Assembly: GCA_028293375.1 (NCBI GenBank)
Contig: JAQGOY010000211.1
Span: 1 to 41,598, forward strand
DNA length: 41,598 bases
Direction of reading: 5' to 3'
Source: Verrucomicrobiales bacterium
GTDB taxonomy: Bacteria; Verrucomicrobiota; Verrucomicrobiia; Limisphaerales; JAQGOY01
Position 1 is the first letter of the stretch. Each line of letters opens with the position of its first letter. Shown here piece after piece: positions 26,612-36,056 of this stretch. A model generated the notes under the pieces. It did no database searches, was not told the origin of the DNA, and saw only the letters and a program-made list of their open reading frames with translations. The translations under genes were made by a program, and so were the position numbers.

Positions 26612-28021
26612 CTACGTTTTTAATCCCTGGAAAGAAGGATCGCCCAGTCCCTGCAGCTCTCCTGTGCTGTCTGAAAAACGATCCACAGGGGTTCCCATGG
26701 CATCGAGCATCGACCGGTAAAGGTTGCACAAGGGAGTGTTCTTTTCGTAAGTCAAATGGCGCCCGGTGGCCAATGCTCCACCGCCTCTTCCACCCAGGAT
26801 TAGGGGAAGGTTGTGGGGATCGTGGGCGTTTCCATCCCTCATGCCTGCTCCAAACAACACCATTGAATTGTCCAGGAGGGTCTTTTCGCCTTCCTTGATG
26901 CTCTTCAAGCGTTGGAGGAAGTAGGCATATTGCGTCACATGCCAGGAGTTGATGCGGCGGTATTGCTCCATCTTTTCCGGATCATTCTCGTGATGCGATA
27001 TTTGGTGATGGCCCCCTTTTACTCCCTCAACGAATGAAAAGTTCTTGCCGCTAACCGCATTCCCAAACATGAAGGTGGAAACCCGTGTGGAGTCACTCCA
27101 AAAACCGAGCACCATCAGGTCAATCATCAATCGCACATGCTCGGTGTGGTCGCCGGATCGCTCACTGGCACGGGCAGGATCAGAATAATAATCTTTAATG
27201 CGAGCTCCCACCTTCTCTATTTCCCGGATCACCAATGGATCGCTCTTGTATTCGGCAGACTTTCGGCGTTCCTCGAAATCGATGCGCTTTTCGACGGATC
27301 GAACTGAATCCAGGTATTCGGAAACTTTGATCCGGTCAGCCTGGCTTACTTTCGATTGAAGTCTTTTCGCGTCCTCCAAAACCAGGTCCACTACACTCTT
27401 GCGTGGTAAATAATTTGCAGAGGCGACGTTCGAGCGAAACATGCGATCAAAAGCCAGCTGCGGATTGATCTCCTTGGCCACCGGTGTGGTGGGGGTCGCC
27501 CAGGCAATATGCGAACCGTAAAGGCGGGTGTAGCCTACGTTGGTGTCAACTCCAGTCGTGACCGGCTCGATGCCAAGCTCCAGTGAAGGAAGTGGTGTCA
27601 GGTTCCCGATTCGCTGGGCCACCAGTTGATCCATCGAGACACCACCGCATCGCAACTCGCTTCCGGTAGTACGGGTGATGGTGGTGCCGGTGAGAAAGGC
27701 TGCAGTTTTTACATAATGACCATCTCCTGTATCCGTGGCTTTGTTAAACAGGCCGGTCAAAATCAGGATGTCGTCCTTGTTTTCCTGAAGAGGAGAGAGT
27801 GCTCTGGAAAGTTGAAAATCAGATCCCGCACCTGTCGGCGTCCATGTTTTGGGGTTTACGCCGTTGGGCATGTAAAGCACCGCCATACGAACGGGCGATT
27901 TGAGATTCGCAACCGCAGCTTTGGATTGGGAAGGAGACACCGACTCCAGCAGTGGGAGTGCAAGAATAGCCCCGACTCCCTTAAGAGCCGTTCTTCTTGT
28001 CATGGTGTTTAATCCGCTCAT
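26612..28021 (-). CDS. DUF1552 protein, Tat-exported
   Basis: The 469-residue protein has a twin-arginine signal (TRRTALKGVGAILALPLLES) and the full-length DUF1552 family layout: VRMAVLYMPNGVNPKTWTP, LFNKATDTGDGHYVKTAAFLTG, GVSMDQLVAQRIG, and near the end SMVLFGAGMRDGNAHDPHNLPLILGG. The family is abundant in Planctomycetota and Verrucomicrobiota, and its function is not established. It almost always sits beside DUF1592-type cytochromes. Here its start overlaps the stop of such a gene (ATGA), implying translational coupling. Confidence 0.93.
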   Translation of the reverse strand: MSGLNTMTRRTALKGVGAILALPLLESVSPSQSKAAVANLKSPVRMAVLYMPNGVNPKTWTPTGAGSDFQLSRALSPLQENKDDILILTGLFNKATDTGDGHYVKTAAFLTGTTITRTTGSELRCGGVSMDQLVAQRIGNLTPLPSLELGIEPVTTGVDTNVGYTRLYGSHIAWATPTTPVAKEINPQLAFDRMFRSNVASANYLPRKSVVDLVLEDAKRLQSKVSQADRIKVSEYLDSVRSVEKRIDFEERRKSAEYKSDPLVIREIEKVGARIKDYYSDPARASERSGDHTEHVRLMIDLMVLGFWSDSTRVSTFMFGNAVSGKNFSFVEGVKGGHHQISHHENDPEKMEQYRRINSWHVTQYAYFLQRLKSIKEGEKTLLDNSMVLFGAGMRDGNAHDPHNLPLILGGRGGGALATGRHLTYEKNTPLCNLYRSMLDAMGTPVDRFSDSTGELQGLGDPSFQGLKT

Positions 28022-29910
28022 TTCGTAATTTCCGCCACTTGCCGTCCGCTTTCGCTCGTTTCATTTTGACGAAACTGGAAGGGGTAACTCTTCACAATTT
28101 CCGCAATTAAAACGTGGCTTGAGTAGTTTTGGCTTTCCAGCTTTCTGCAAATCTGGCGCACGGTTGGTATATCGTGATAATCCAAACCTCTTCCCAGGGC
28201 GTAGGCGAGCATTTTTTCAGTTAGGTTCCTGATAAACTGCTGCTTCTGATCGAGAAGAATATGCCGAAGCTGCGCTGGCCCTTCAAATGCCTTTCCGTCA
28301 GGAAGAATACCTTTTGCATCCACGCTTTCAGCGCCGATCTTTGTTCTCCATTGGCCGATGCCGTCGAAGTTCTCCAATCCGAACCCGAGTGGATCCATTT
28401 TCTTGTGGCAACCGGCGCACTCCGCTTTTTCGCGATGTTTCTCCAGTCGCTGGCGGAAGGTGAGGCCCTCCTTGGAGGTGTGGTCATCGGTGGATAGTCC
28501 CGGAACCAAAGGAGGTGGCGGCGGCGGCGGCGTACCCAGGATCTCTTCCAATACCCATTTGCCGCGCAAGACAGGGCTAGTTCTTTGAGGATACGAAGTA
28601 ACAACCAGGATGGCTCCCATCCCGAGGACTCCGCCGCGCTCTTTAGAGGGTAGGGTCACCTTTTGTAATTCATCCCCGTCGACGCCTTGAATTCCATAAT
28701 GCGAAGCCAAAGTCTGGTTAAGGAATGCGTAGTCACTGTCTAATACATTGAGGAGAGACCGATTTGAACGAACCAGGTCATCGAAGAAAAGAACCACTTC
28801 CTGGTACATGGCGTCACGTAGTTTTGGCTTATACGTCGGATACTTTCCGAGATCCGGCTGGGCGGTGGTTTTGAGTTCGCCTACACGAAGCCATTGGGTC
28901 ACGAAATTCTCCAGAAAGGATTTGCTTTTCGGGTCCTGAAGCATTCTCAAGACTTCCTTATCCAGAGTTGCCGGGTCGTGAAGTTTATTCTTTTGTGCTA
29001 ACTCGAAAAGTCTTTGGTCCGGCATTGATGCCCATAGAAAATAGGAAAGCCTGCTGGCCAAATCGTAGTCGGAGACGGGATACGGTTTGGTCTCAGCCCG
29101 GTTTTGTTCGACTCGAAAGATGAAATTCGGCGAGGCGAGCAGCGCTGTCGTGACTTCCCTGAAAGCGTCTTCATAACTGGAACCTGATTTTCTGGCTTCA
29201 TTGAACGCACGTTCCACGGACTCCAGCTGCTCGCGCTCTGGAGGGTGCCGGTAAATCCTGATCAACAACTCTTCAATTTTCTTACGTGTAGCCGACTTTT
29301 CGGATGTGAGTAAACGTGTAACCGGTCGGTTAAAATGATTTGAGGAAGCAGCCTGAACTGCTTTTTGGGCTGCTTCAAGGTACCGCTCAAGCAGGATAGG
29401 CGGAACGAAAAGCGTGGAGGCATTGTTATCGAACCCACCACCCCCTCCGCCATCAGCGGGAAACGAATAGGACAAATGGAGGTCCTTTCCAAACAGATCA
29501 CGAATGGTGTTGTCGTACTCGAGACGGCTCAACCTGTGAATCACCTGATGCCCGGGATCCTTAGGCAGGCGACCTTCCTCCAGGTCGGAGAATGATTTAT
29601 TGATCCAGACCAGAATCGTTTCTTTTTCCTCGGGAAGTGGTGGTGGTTTACCTTCGGGAGGCATTGCCTGGCTGTTGAGCTGTTCGGTCACTTTTTCCCA
29701 CAACGTCAGGTCGTTGTAGATTGAAAGTGCGTTTGTAAACGCGTTAAACGAAACCCCGCCCTTGGCTTTTTTATCAAGATGGCAATTCGAACAGTATTTG
29801 TGGACCAGGGTCGCAGTTTTTTCGAAGCGGGCATCCTCTGCTTTGGCAGAGGTTGCCATCGCCAGCGCGAAGAGGCTGCAAATCAGTACATTGGATCTCA
29901 AAAGAAGCAC
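28018..29910 (-). CDS. Planctomycete-type cytochrome c (DUF1587/1592/1588/1585)
   Basis: The 630-residue exported protein has a signal peptide at about 1-24. An N-terminal cytochrome c-like haem motif CSNCH (about residues 40-44) is followed by DUF1587/DUF1595-like and DUF1592/DUF1588/DUF1585 segments. Recognisable stretches are HRLSRLEYDNTIRDLFG, FIFRVEQN, YDLASRLSYFLWASMPD, HREKAECAGCHKKMDPLGFGLENFD and EKMLAYALGRGLDYHD. The CAGCH motif is a possible second haem site. Function is unproven; the family is often proposed to act in periplasmic polymer oxidation. It forms a pair with the DUF1552 gene. Confidence 0.93.
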   Translation of the reverse strand: MLLLRSNVLICSLFALAMATSAKAEDARFEKTATLVHKYCSNCHLDKKAKGGVSFNAFTNALSIYNDLTLWEKVTEQLNSQAMPPEGKPPPLPEEKETILVWINKSFSDLEEGRLPKDPGHQVIHRLSRLEYDNTIRDLFGKDLHLSYSFPADGGGGGGFDNNASTLFVPPILLERYLEAAQKAVQAASSNHFNRPVTRLLTSEKSATRKKIEELLIRIYRHPPEREQLESVERAFNEARKSGSSYEDAFREVTTALLASPNFIFRVEQNRAETKPYPVSDYDLASRLSYFLWASMPDQRLFELAQKNKLHDPATLDKEVLRMLQDPKSKSFLENFVTQWLRVGELKTTAQPDLGKYPTYKPKLRDAMYQEVVLFFDDLVRSNRSLLNVLDSDYAFLNQTLASHYGIQGVDGDELQKVTLPSKERGGVLGMGAILVVTSYPQRTSPVLRGKWVLEEILGTPPPPPPPLVPGLSTDDHTSKEGLTFRQRLEKHREKAECAGCHKKMDPLGFGLENFDGIGQWRTKIGAESVDAKGILPDGKAFEGPAQLRHILLDQKQQFIRNLTEKMLAYALGRGLDYHDIPTVRQICRKLESQNYSSHVLIAEIVKSYPFQFRQNETSESGRQVAEITK

Positions 29911-30113
29911 CGGGTATTCGACCCATTTTGACCATGATTCATTCAGTTGATCAAAGGCTTTTCACCGGTTGATGCCCCAGGGCCAGAAAGGTAGTCCGAT
30001 TCGTTCCAATGAGGAGAGCCCTTAGAGGGGGTTAGTCGTTTGCGGTGCAAATTACCCGTAGCTTCCTGATAGTCATCAAGAGCCGGAGTGATTGAATAGA
30101 GCAGGTCAATCAT

Positions 30114-31376
30114 ATGAAGGTAGCGCACATTCTCAGGAAGTATAACCCGGCGCAATGGGGTGGGACGGAAACCGCGATCAAGCGGTTGTTGGATGGGCTA
30201 ACCCACCACCAGGTAAAAACGGTGGTCTATTCCCCCAAACTGGAGAAGGAGGCGCAGTCGGATCCTCTGGGTGCCGCCGGTTACCCCGTGAAGCGGTTCA
30301 AAGCGCATGTGCCGGTTTGGGGAATCCCAGAAGAACAGAAGCAACGATTGGTGTCTGTGGGTGGCAATTTGATGTCGTTCGATCTCCTGCCAGCTTTATG
30401 GAAAGAAGACTCTCTGGATTTGATCCATACCCATACTCACAATCGACTGGGAGGAATTGCGTTGAGTATGGCGAAAATCCGCAAGATCCCTTTGGCGGTG
30501 ACGATTCACGGAGGATATCTGGATTTGCCACCGGAGGTGGGGGCCTTTTTAAAGGAGCCTTTGAAAGGCGGATTTGAGTGGGGGAAGATTTTCGGCATCC
30601 TGCTTCGATCGCGAAAAGTGATGGATGAGGCGGATGTGGTGTTCACCTGCAACTCCACGGAAGCCGGCCTTTTGAAGAAGAAATACCCTTCAAAGCAAAT
30701 TGTGTTTCAGCCTCACGGAGTTCCGGCGGACGATTATAAGAAGGATTGTAAAGCGGCGGCACTGCAAGCGTTTCCGCAGGTTCAGGGAAAAAGGATGTTG
30801 ATCTGCGTCGGACGCCTTGACGATGTGAAGAACCAGCGGTGGGTGTTGGAACAGTTCCCGGAGATATTGAGAAAGCATCCCGACGCGTTGCTGGTATTTG
30901 CTGGTTCAGTGACGGATGCAGGTTATGGGGAAGCAATCAAGAAACGGATCGAAGAGTTGGGCCTTGGAAACAAGGTATTGCTGACAGGGGGGTTGCCACC
31001 GGGCGATCCGAGATTAATTGGGTTGTTCCAGCTGAGTGAAGTCGTGTTGCTTCCATCCAAGTCGGAAACGTTTGGATTGATCATTGTGGAGGCATGGGCA
31101 AGCGGGCGCACAGTGATCTCGAGCCGGACTTCGGGAGCCATGGAGATGATCAAGCCCGGAGAGAACGGCTGGCTTTTCGATTTGGGAAAACCTAATGAGT
31201 TTCAGGAGGCTGTGTCTGCTGCGCTGGATCGTCCCGAACTAAATCGTGAGTACGCGAGGAATGGTGAAGGGATTGTACGGGAACGATTTGATACGAATGT
31301 TTTGGGGGGTAGAGTCAAGAAGGTTTACGAGAACGTGATCGAGAACAGAAAACGTCATGGCAGGGCTTGCAAATGA
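30114..31376 (+). CDS. Glycosyltransferase family 4
   Basis: The 420-residue protein has the GT-B layout. The N-terminal domain starts MKVAHILRKYNPAQWGGTETAIKRL with the GG loop of GT4 enzymes. The C-terminal domain has LICVGRLDDVKNQRWVLEQF, PSKSETFGLIIVEAWASGRTVI (the E-x7-E nucleotide-sugar motif) and NGWLFDLGKPNEF. It probably transfers a hexose in cell-surface glycan or exopolysaccharide synthesis; donor and acceptor are unknown. It starts the three-gene cassette GT4/membrane/GT2, and its stop overlaps the next start (ATGA). Confidence 0.92.
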   Translation: MKVAHILRKYNPAQWGGTETAIKRLLDGLTHHQVKTVVYSPKLEKEAQSDPLGAAGYPVKRFKAHVPVWGIPEEQKQRLVSVGGNLMSFDLLPALWKEDSLDLIHTHTHNRLGGIALSMAKIRKIPLAVTIHGGYLDLPPEVGAFLKEPLKGGFEWGKIFGILLRSRKVMDEADVVFTCNSTEAGLLKKKYPSKQIVFQPHGVPADDYKKDCKAAALQAFPQVQGKRMLICVGRLDDVKNQRWVLEQFPEILRKHPDALLVFAGSVTDAGYGEAIKKRIEELGLGNKVLLTGGLPPGDPRLIGLFQLSEVVLLPSKSETFGLIIVEAWASGRTVISSRTSGAMEMIKPGENGWLFDLGKPNEFQEAVSAALDRPELNREYARNGEGIVRERFDTNVLGGRVKKVYENVIENRKRHGRACK

Positions 31377-31993
31377 TACTTGGCGAAGTTGCATATGATG
31401 GACGGTGGCATCCGGGGATTGGCGATCCGACCGTAATCGGATGGGTTACGGCGATCCTCTATTTTGTGGCCTTCTTCTTTTGCTGGAAACGGGTTTTGTT
31501 CTTTTACCGGAGCGGTGAGAAAATCAACAAGAAGGAATTGTTTTATTGGTTCTTCTGTTCGGCAGCGATGTTCCTGCTGGGGGTGAATAAGCAGTTGGAC
31601 TTGCAGACTTACTTCACGGAGGTGGGGAGAGATTTGGCGAAGGAGGAAGGTTGGTACGAGAAGAGGCGAATGGTCCAGGTCGCCTTTATATTCGGGATGA
31701 TGGTGGTGGGGCTTGTGATGCTCGGGTTCTTCTATTTTCTGGGCAGAAACTCACTGCGGCAAAACTTCATTAGTTTTACGGGGCTGATCTTTCTGGGGTG
31801 CTTCGTGGTAATCCGGGCCGCTTCGTTTCATTATGTGGACCAGCTGCTGGGCCACTCCTGGAAAGGCTTGAAAGTTAACTGGATCTTGGAACTGGGCGGA
31901 ATATCGCTCGTGTTGCTCGGAGCATTGCCGGGGTGGCATCGATGGAGGCCTGGATCGTTTTCAACGAGACGGTTCGCTTCAAAACGGGTATAG
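31373..31993 (+). CDS. Membrane protein of unknown function between two glycosyltransferases
   Basis: I place the start at ATG 31373, which overlaps the GT4 stop as ATGA; the track's TTG is six bases earlier. The protein is about 206 residues with four to five hydrophobic helices (about 20-40, 58-72, 100-122, 133-152, 170-185) and a conserved-looking hydrophilic loop NKQLDLQTYFTEVGRDLAKEEGWYEKRR. No known domain is recognised. Its position suggests a role in glycan assembly or export. Confidence 0.75.
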   Translation: MILGEVAYDGRWHPGIGDPTVIGWVTAILYFVAFFFCWKRVLFFYRSGEKINKKELFYWFFCSAAMFLLGVNKQLDLQTYFTEVGRDLAKEEGWYEKRRMVQVAFIFGMMVVGLVMLGFFYFLGRNSLRQNFISFTGLIFLGCFVVIRAASFHYVDQLLGHSWKGLKVNWILELGGISLVLLGALPGWHRWRPGSFSTRRFASKRV

Positions 31994-32000
31994 TGCGCAC

Positions 32001-32735
32001 GTGCCGCCAATTCTACTTTCAATTGTTGTTCCCGCGTTCAATGAGGAGAAACTTTTGGGTGAGTCTTTGAGGGCCATTCTCAATGCAGCGGAAGTCTTTG
32101 AAAGCCCGGGTTGGAGAGTCGAATTGATAGTTTGCGACAACAATTCCACCGACAAGACTTCTGAGATCGCCCGTTCCGCCGGGACGCTGGTTGTCTTCGA
32201 GCCGATCAACCAAATCGGCCGGGCCAGGAATGCCGGAGCGGCTGCGGCTAAAGGGGATTGGATCCTGTTCATTGATGCCGATTCGAGACCTTCGACAGCG
32301 CTCTTTCGAGATTTGAAAACCGCCCTGGAGAGCGGTCGTTATCTTGGGGGCGGAACGACTCTGATATTGGATAACCCGGACTTCGTGCTAAACGCGGGGA
32401 CCCATGTTTGGAATTGGATAAGCCGTATCCAGAAGTGGGTGGCGGGGTCTTTCATTTTTATACGGAGGTCAGCGTTTGAGGAGATTGGCGGGTTCAGTCT
32501 TGAGCTCTTTGCGGGTGAGGAAATCGAGCTCTCGAAGCAGATGCGCAAAATCGCGCGTCGGGACGGGCTTGGAATGAAGATACTATCCCGAAATCCAATG
32601 GTCACGAGCGCGCGTAAAGCGAAGCTCTATTCCCGGAAGGAGTTGGCAAGCTTCTTCTTCCGGGCAATGTTGCGGCCGAAGAAAACAACATCCACCAAAG
32701 CGGATTGCGAAATGTGGTATGACGGCAGGAGGTAG
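32001..32735 (+). CDS. Glycosyltransferase family 2
   Basis: GTG start, 7 bp after the membrane protein. The N-terminus LSIVVPAFNEEKLLGESL is the GT-A nucleotide-binding strand. CDNNSTDKT and the DxD-type ILFIDADSRPS follow, and SFIFIRRSAFEEIGGF and GEEIELSKQMRKIAR are typical acceptor-side motifs. At 244 residues it has no membrane helices. It is the last gene of the surface-glycan cassette, ending 2 bp from the convergent MarC-like gene. Confidence 0.92.
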   Translation: MPPILLSIVVPAFNEEKLLGESLRAILNAAEVFESPGWRVELIVCDNNSTDKTSEIARSAGTLVVFEPINQIGRARNAGAAAAKGDWILFIDADSRPSTALFRDLKTALESGRYLGGGTTLILDNPDFVLNAGTHVWNWISRIQKWVAGSFIFIRRSAFEEIGGFSLELFAGEEIELSKQMRKIARRDGLGMKILSRNPMVTSARKAKLYSRKELASFFFRAMLRPKKTTSTKADCEMWYDGRR

Positions 32736-32737
32736 TG

Positions 32738-33373
32738 TCAAGGAAAGTGAATGACATGCAGGTCGTTGAGGGCATTGATCAGAAACTGCATGGCAATAGC
32801 AGCGAGAAGCAGGCCCATGAGCCGTTCCACCAAGCGAAGCAGAAGAGGGTTCAGCCATTTTGCGCCTTGCGAAGATAAGGCGAGGATCCAAAAAGTAGCG
32901 GTGCAGACGATGACAATAGTTCCTAATAAGGCGAGGTGCTGGAGTGTGCCTGTGGCTCTTTGGAAAAGGAGCACCACGGTAGTGATAGCGCCGGGACCTG
33001 CGAGCATGGGCACTGCCAGCGGGGTGACGGCGATGTCATCCTTCATGGTTCCTTCGTGTGTTTCCTCCGAAGTATCACGAACGGGAGAACGTCGTGCGCG
33101 CAACATATCGAGGGCGATGAGGAGAAGAACGACACTTCCGGCCATTTGAAAGGCGGGCATGGTGATTCCGAGCAATTGGAAAAGAGCGCGACCGAACAGG
33201 GCAAAACAAACCAGGACAATGCAGGCAACGATGCTCGCCAGCTTGGCCATGTAACGGCGTTCGATGGCGTTGTTATTGGGGGTCATGGCCAGGAAAACCG
33301 GGACGATGGCAATGGGATCGATGACCACGAAAAGGGAACTGATTGCCAATAATAAATATTGGGCAATGGTCAT
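32738..33373 (-). CDS. MarC-family integral membrane protein
   Basis: The 211-residue protein has about six hydrophobic helices and the MarC/UPF0056 signatures FVVIDPIAIVPVFLAMTP near the N-terminus and PLAVPMLAGPGAITTVVLL in the centre. The tail RLMGLLLAAIAMQFLINAL is also typical. The role of the family is not settled; it was once linked to multiple antibiotic resistance and small-molecule transport. Its start overlaps the stop of the ATP-grasp-like gene by 4 bp. Confidence 0.93.
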   Translation of the reverse strand: MTIAQYLLLAISSLFVVIDPIAIVPVFLAMTPNNNAIERRYMAKLASIVACIVLVCFALFGRALFQLLGITMPAFQMAGSVVLLLIALDMLRARRSPVRDTSEETHEGTMKDDIAVTPLAVPMLAGPGAITTVVLLFQRATGTLQHLALLGTIVIVCTATFWILALSSQGAKWLNPLLLRLVERLMGLLLAAIAMQFLINALNDLHVIHFP

Positions 33374-34695
33374 GGGGCGGTGGGCGCCAAGATGGCGTCT
33401 TTCATGCCGTGAATGATCTTTTTGTCAGCCGGACAGATGGTGGCGAGGGCGCCTGACAGGTTGGCCCGCATTTGATCGTGATCACCTTCGACGAAGTAAT
33501 AAGGGCAAAGACGGACGCGACCCTGCATTGTCTTGAGAAGACCAGTGGCTTCATCAAGATAAGACGCTGCGAATGTTTTGGGTTTCTCGTAGCGCTGCAG
33601 GATGTGCGGGGATTTTTCGAACCCGGCAATCGCTTTGTCTACGACGGTGCTCCATTCGGCTTGCGGCAGATCACTTCCCAGGTAAACCCCGCGAGCGCCC
33701 CATGCATTTTCGGAGAAGCCCGAAATCTTAATAATGAGATCGCGTTGTTTTTGTGATAAACTCTTAAGATGTATCCAATCGGTCAGCCCAAGCTCGGGGA
33801 AGGAGGCTTGCGGCGGCAGAGGTGTGGGGTCGATCAACCAGGTATAGGGAATGAGAGCCTGGAGTTTTTTTTGGTAAGATTCGCCGAGGGATTCCCGCCA
33901 AAAATTGTGCAGATTTCTGTTCCAGAAAAGCGCGAACAGAGATTTTTCCTCGAAAATGGTCTTGGGAGGAGGAGTTAATGAAATCTCTTTATTCTCGGCC
34001 ATGCCGAGGAGTTTCGAAGAGTTAGCCACGTTGGCGAGATCGAAGAGCTCAAAAAAGCGATAGACAGAGTCGCCGGGTTGGAAAGCAGTGTAATTTGAAT
34101 CGACGACTTTGAAGCGGTCAGGATCGATTTGGGCGGCGAGGTATTCCATTTCCGGGCGGTAGGTTGCCGCCTCTTCGGAAACCACAATCAGGACGCGTCC
34201 ACTCGCTGGAAAAATGCTTTTGAATCCGGCCTGCATTCCATTGGCGCCGCCAATGATGTCTGGGTGGAACTGACTGTAGGTCTGGTTTAGCCAGGAAGTC
34301 AGCCCTATGCCGCCGGGGACACTGTCCAATTCGCTCACCATGAACCCTTTGTCGGTGAGCAGGAGATCGGGTCGGATAACCCTGGGGATATCGTTTTTAA
34401 AAGCGAGCCCGCGCTGAAGTTGAACGAGAAAATCGGGTTTTCCAGCTTCGAGGCAGCGAGCGACCCAGTCCGGTTGTTTGCCGGCAATGCTTTGGCGATA
34501 GAGCAAGTTGACCGCTTTGTAAAAGACCAAAAGGATTCGGCCCAGTTTTTCCAGTTCGATTGCGGCTTCCGGCCCGATACGAAAAGGGTCGGGCGAAATT
34601 TGCCAGGAATGACCAGCGAACAATCCGCCTTCGGGGATTTTCCGTTTAATTTCGGCGGCAATGCTCTCTGGAGATGGTGCGATTTCAGTGCTCAT
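33370..34695 (-). CDS. Uncharacterised protein, possibly ATP-grasp-like
   Basis: The 441-residue cytosolic protein has no signal peptide or membrane helix. Central motifs RPDLLLTDKGFMVSELDSVPGGIG and the late HILQRYEKPKTFAASYLDE...GRVRLCPYYFVEG recall circularly permuted ATP-grasp enzymes (glutathionylspermidine-synthase-like). SGFSENAWGARGVYLGSD could be the nucleotide loop. This assignment is tentative. It is 6 bp from proA and overlaps the MarC-like gene, so an amino-acid-related or small-molecule ligase function is possible but not shown. Confidence 0.7.
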   Translation of the reverse strand: MSTEIAPSPESIAAEIKRKIPEGGLFAGHSWQISPDPFRIGPEAAIELEKLGRILLVFYKAVNLLYRQSIAGKQPDWVARCLEAGKPDFLVQLQRGLAFKNDIPRVIRPDLLLTDKGFMVSELDSVPGGIGLTSWLNQTYSQFHPDIIGGANGMQAGFKSIFPASGRVLIVVSEEAATYRPEMEYLAAQIDPDRFKVVDSNYTAFQPGDSVYRFFELFDLANVANSSKLLGMAENKEISLTPPPKTIFEEKSLFALFWNRNLHNFWRESLGESYQKKLQALIPYTWLIDPTPLPPQASFPELGLTDWIHLKSLSQKQRDLIIKISGFSENAWGARGVYLGSDLPQAEWSTVVDKAIAGFEKSPHILQRYEKPKTFAASYLDEATGLLKTMQGRVRLCPYYFVEGDHDQMRANLSGALATICPADKKIIHGMKDAILAPTAP

Positions 34696-34701
34696 ACACG
34701 A

Positions 34702-35973
34702 TTAACCGCGAATCTGCCCGGTCCCGTAACCCAACCATTTGTAGGTGGTCAGTTCTTCAAGTCCCATGGGACCGCGAGCACCGATTTTGTCCGTGCTGAT
34801 CCCGATTTCAGCGCCCATGCCAAATTCGCCGCCATCGGTAAAGCGAGTGGAAGCATTCCAGTAAACCGTTGCGGAATCGACTTTCGCCATGAATTGGCGC
34901 GCCGTTTTTTCGTTAGAGGTGACGATGGTATCGGAGTGGCCGGAGCCGTATGTATTGATATGATTTTCGGCAGCCTCTGCTGAATCGACGGTTTTAACGG
35001 AGCAAATGAGGTCGAGGTATTCGGTGCTCCAATCCTGAGGTGTGGCTTTTTTAACCATTGCATTGTTACCTATGAGCCCAAAGGCCTGGTCGTCCACACG
35101 TAATTCAACTTTGGCCGCTGTCAACGTGGAGGCGATACGTGGAAGAAAATCTTTGGCGACCTTGTCGTTGACGATCAGGCATTCCATGGCATTGCAAACG
35201 CCAGGGCGTTGAACCTTGGCATTCACGATGATTTTTTCGGCCATGTTGAGGTCGGCCTCCGAATCGACGTAAACATGGCAGACGCCCTTGTAATGTTTAA
35301 TGACAGGCACCTTCGAGCATTCGGCCACGGCACGGATGAGTCCTTCGCCACCGCGCGGCATGCAGAGGTCGACGTATTCGGTCAATGACAGCAGAGCGGG
35401 AATGGCTTCGCGATCAGCGGTCGGGACCACCTGGATGGCATCCACTGGAAAGGAGGGGAGGCACGCTTTGGCCGCTTCAATCATGATTTCGGCGATAGCT
35501 TTGTTCGAGTTCAAGGCTTCTTTCCCACCGCGGAGGATGGTGGCATTGGCCGATTTGAAGCAAAGACTGGCAGCATCGGCTGTGACGTTTGGCCGTGATT
35601 CGTAAATAATGACAATCACGCCGATAGGAGTGGAAATTTTTTCAAGCTTGAGACCGTTGGGACGGGTGCGTTGGTCCAGTTTGCGGCCGACGGGATCGGG
35701 CAGAGCGGCCACTTCGCGAAGGCCATTGGCCATGGATTTGACTCGTTTGGCATCCAATTTCAGGCGATCAAGCATGGCGCGGCTGAGCCCATTCTTCTCG
35801 CCATCAGCCATATCAAGGGCGTTAGCGGCCTCAATGCGGCTGGAATTGGCTTCGAGAGCGTTGGCCATGGCCAGAAGGCAATCATTTCTTGCCTGGGTCG
35901 GCATGACAGCCAAAGCCCGAGAAGCTGATTTTGCACGACGCGCGATTTCGCGCATATCATCGGTCACACTCAT
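34702..35973 (-). CDS. proA: Glutamate-5-semialdehyde dehydrogenase
   Basis: Start placed at ATG 35973 (MSVTDDMREIARRAK). The 63 extra N-terminal residues in the track translate the adjacent repeat and are not part of the family. The 423-residue enzyme reduces gamma-glutamyl phosphate with NADPH in proline synthesis. Signatures are IYESRPNVTADAASLCFKSAN, ILRGGKEALNSNKAI, KVQRPGVCNAMECL with the catalytic Cys, and NASTRFTDGGEFGMGAEIGIS. No proB is present in the window. No strong ribosome binding site is seen, and the right repeat mosaic begins about 30 bp upstream, so the promoter may lie inside the repeat. Confidence 0.95.
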   Translation of the reverse strand: MSVTDDMREIARRAKSASRALAVMPTQARNDCLLAMANALEANSSRIEAANALDMADGEKNGLSRAMLDRLKLDAKRVKSMANGLREVAALPDPVGRKLDQRTRPNGLKLEKISTPIGVIVIIYESRPNVTADAASLCFKSANATILRGGKEALNSNKAIAEIMIEAAKACLPSFPVDAIQVVPTADREAIPALLSLTEYVDLCMPRGGEGLIRAVAECSKVPVIKHYKGVCHVYVDSEADLNMAEKIIVNAKVQRPGVCNAMECLIVNDKVAKDFLPRIASTLTAAKVELRVDDQAFGLIGNNAMVKKATPQDWSTEYLDLICSVKTVDSAEAAENHINTYGSGHSDTIVTSNEKTARQFMAKVDSATVYWNASTRFTDGGEFGMGAEIGISTDKIGARGPMGLEELTTYKWLGYGTGQIRG

Positions 35974-36056
35974 AAAAGAAAGAAGGTAGGGTAAAGGGGT
36001 TCGGTTGAAAATGCGAATGTGTGGCCGGGAAATGTTGCGATTTCGGGGTCGAGGTG

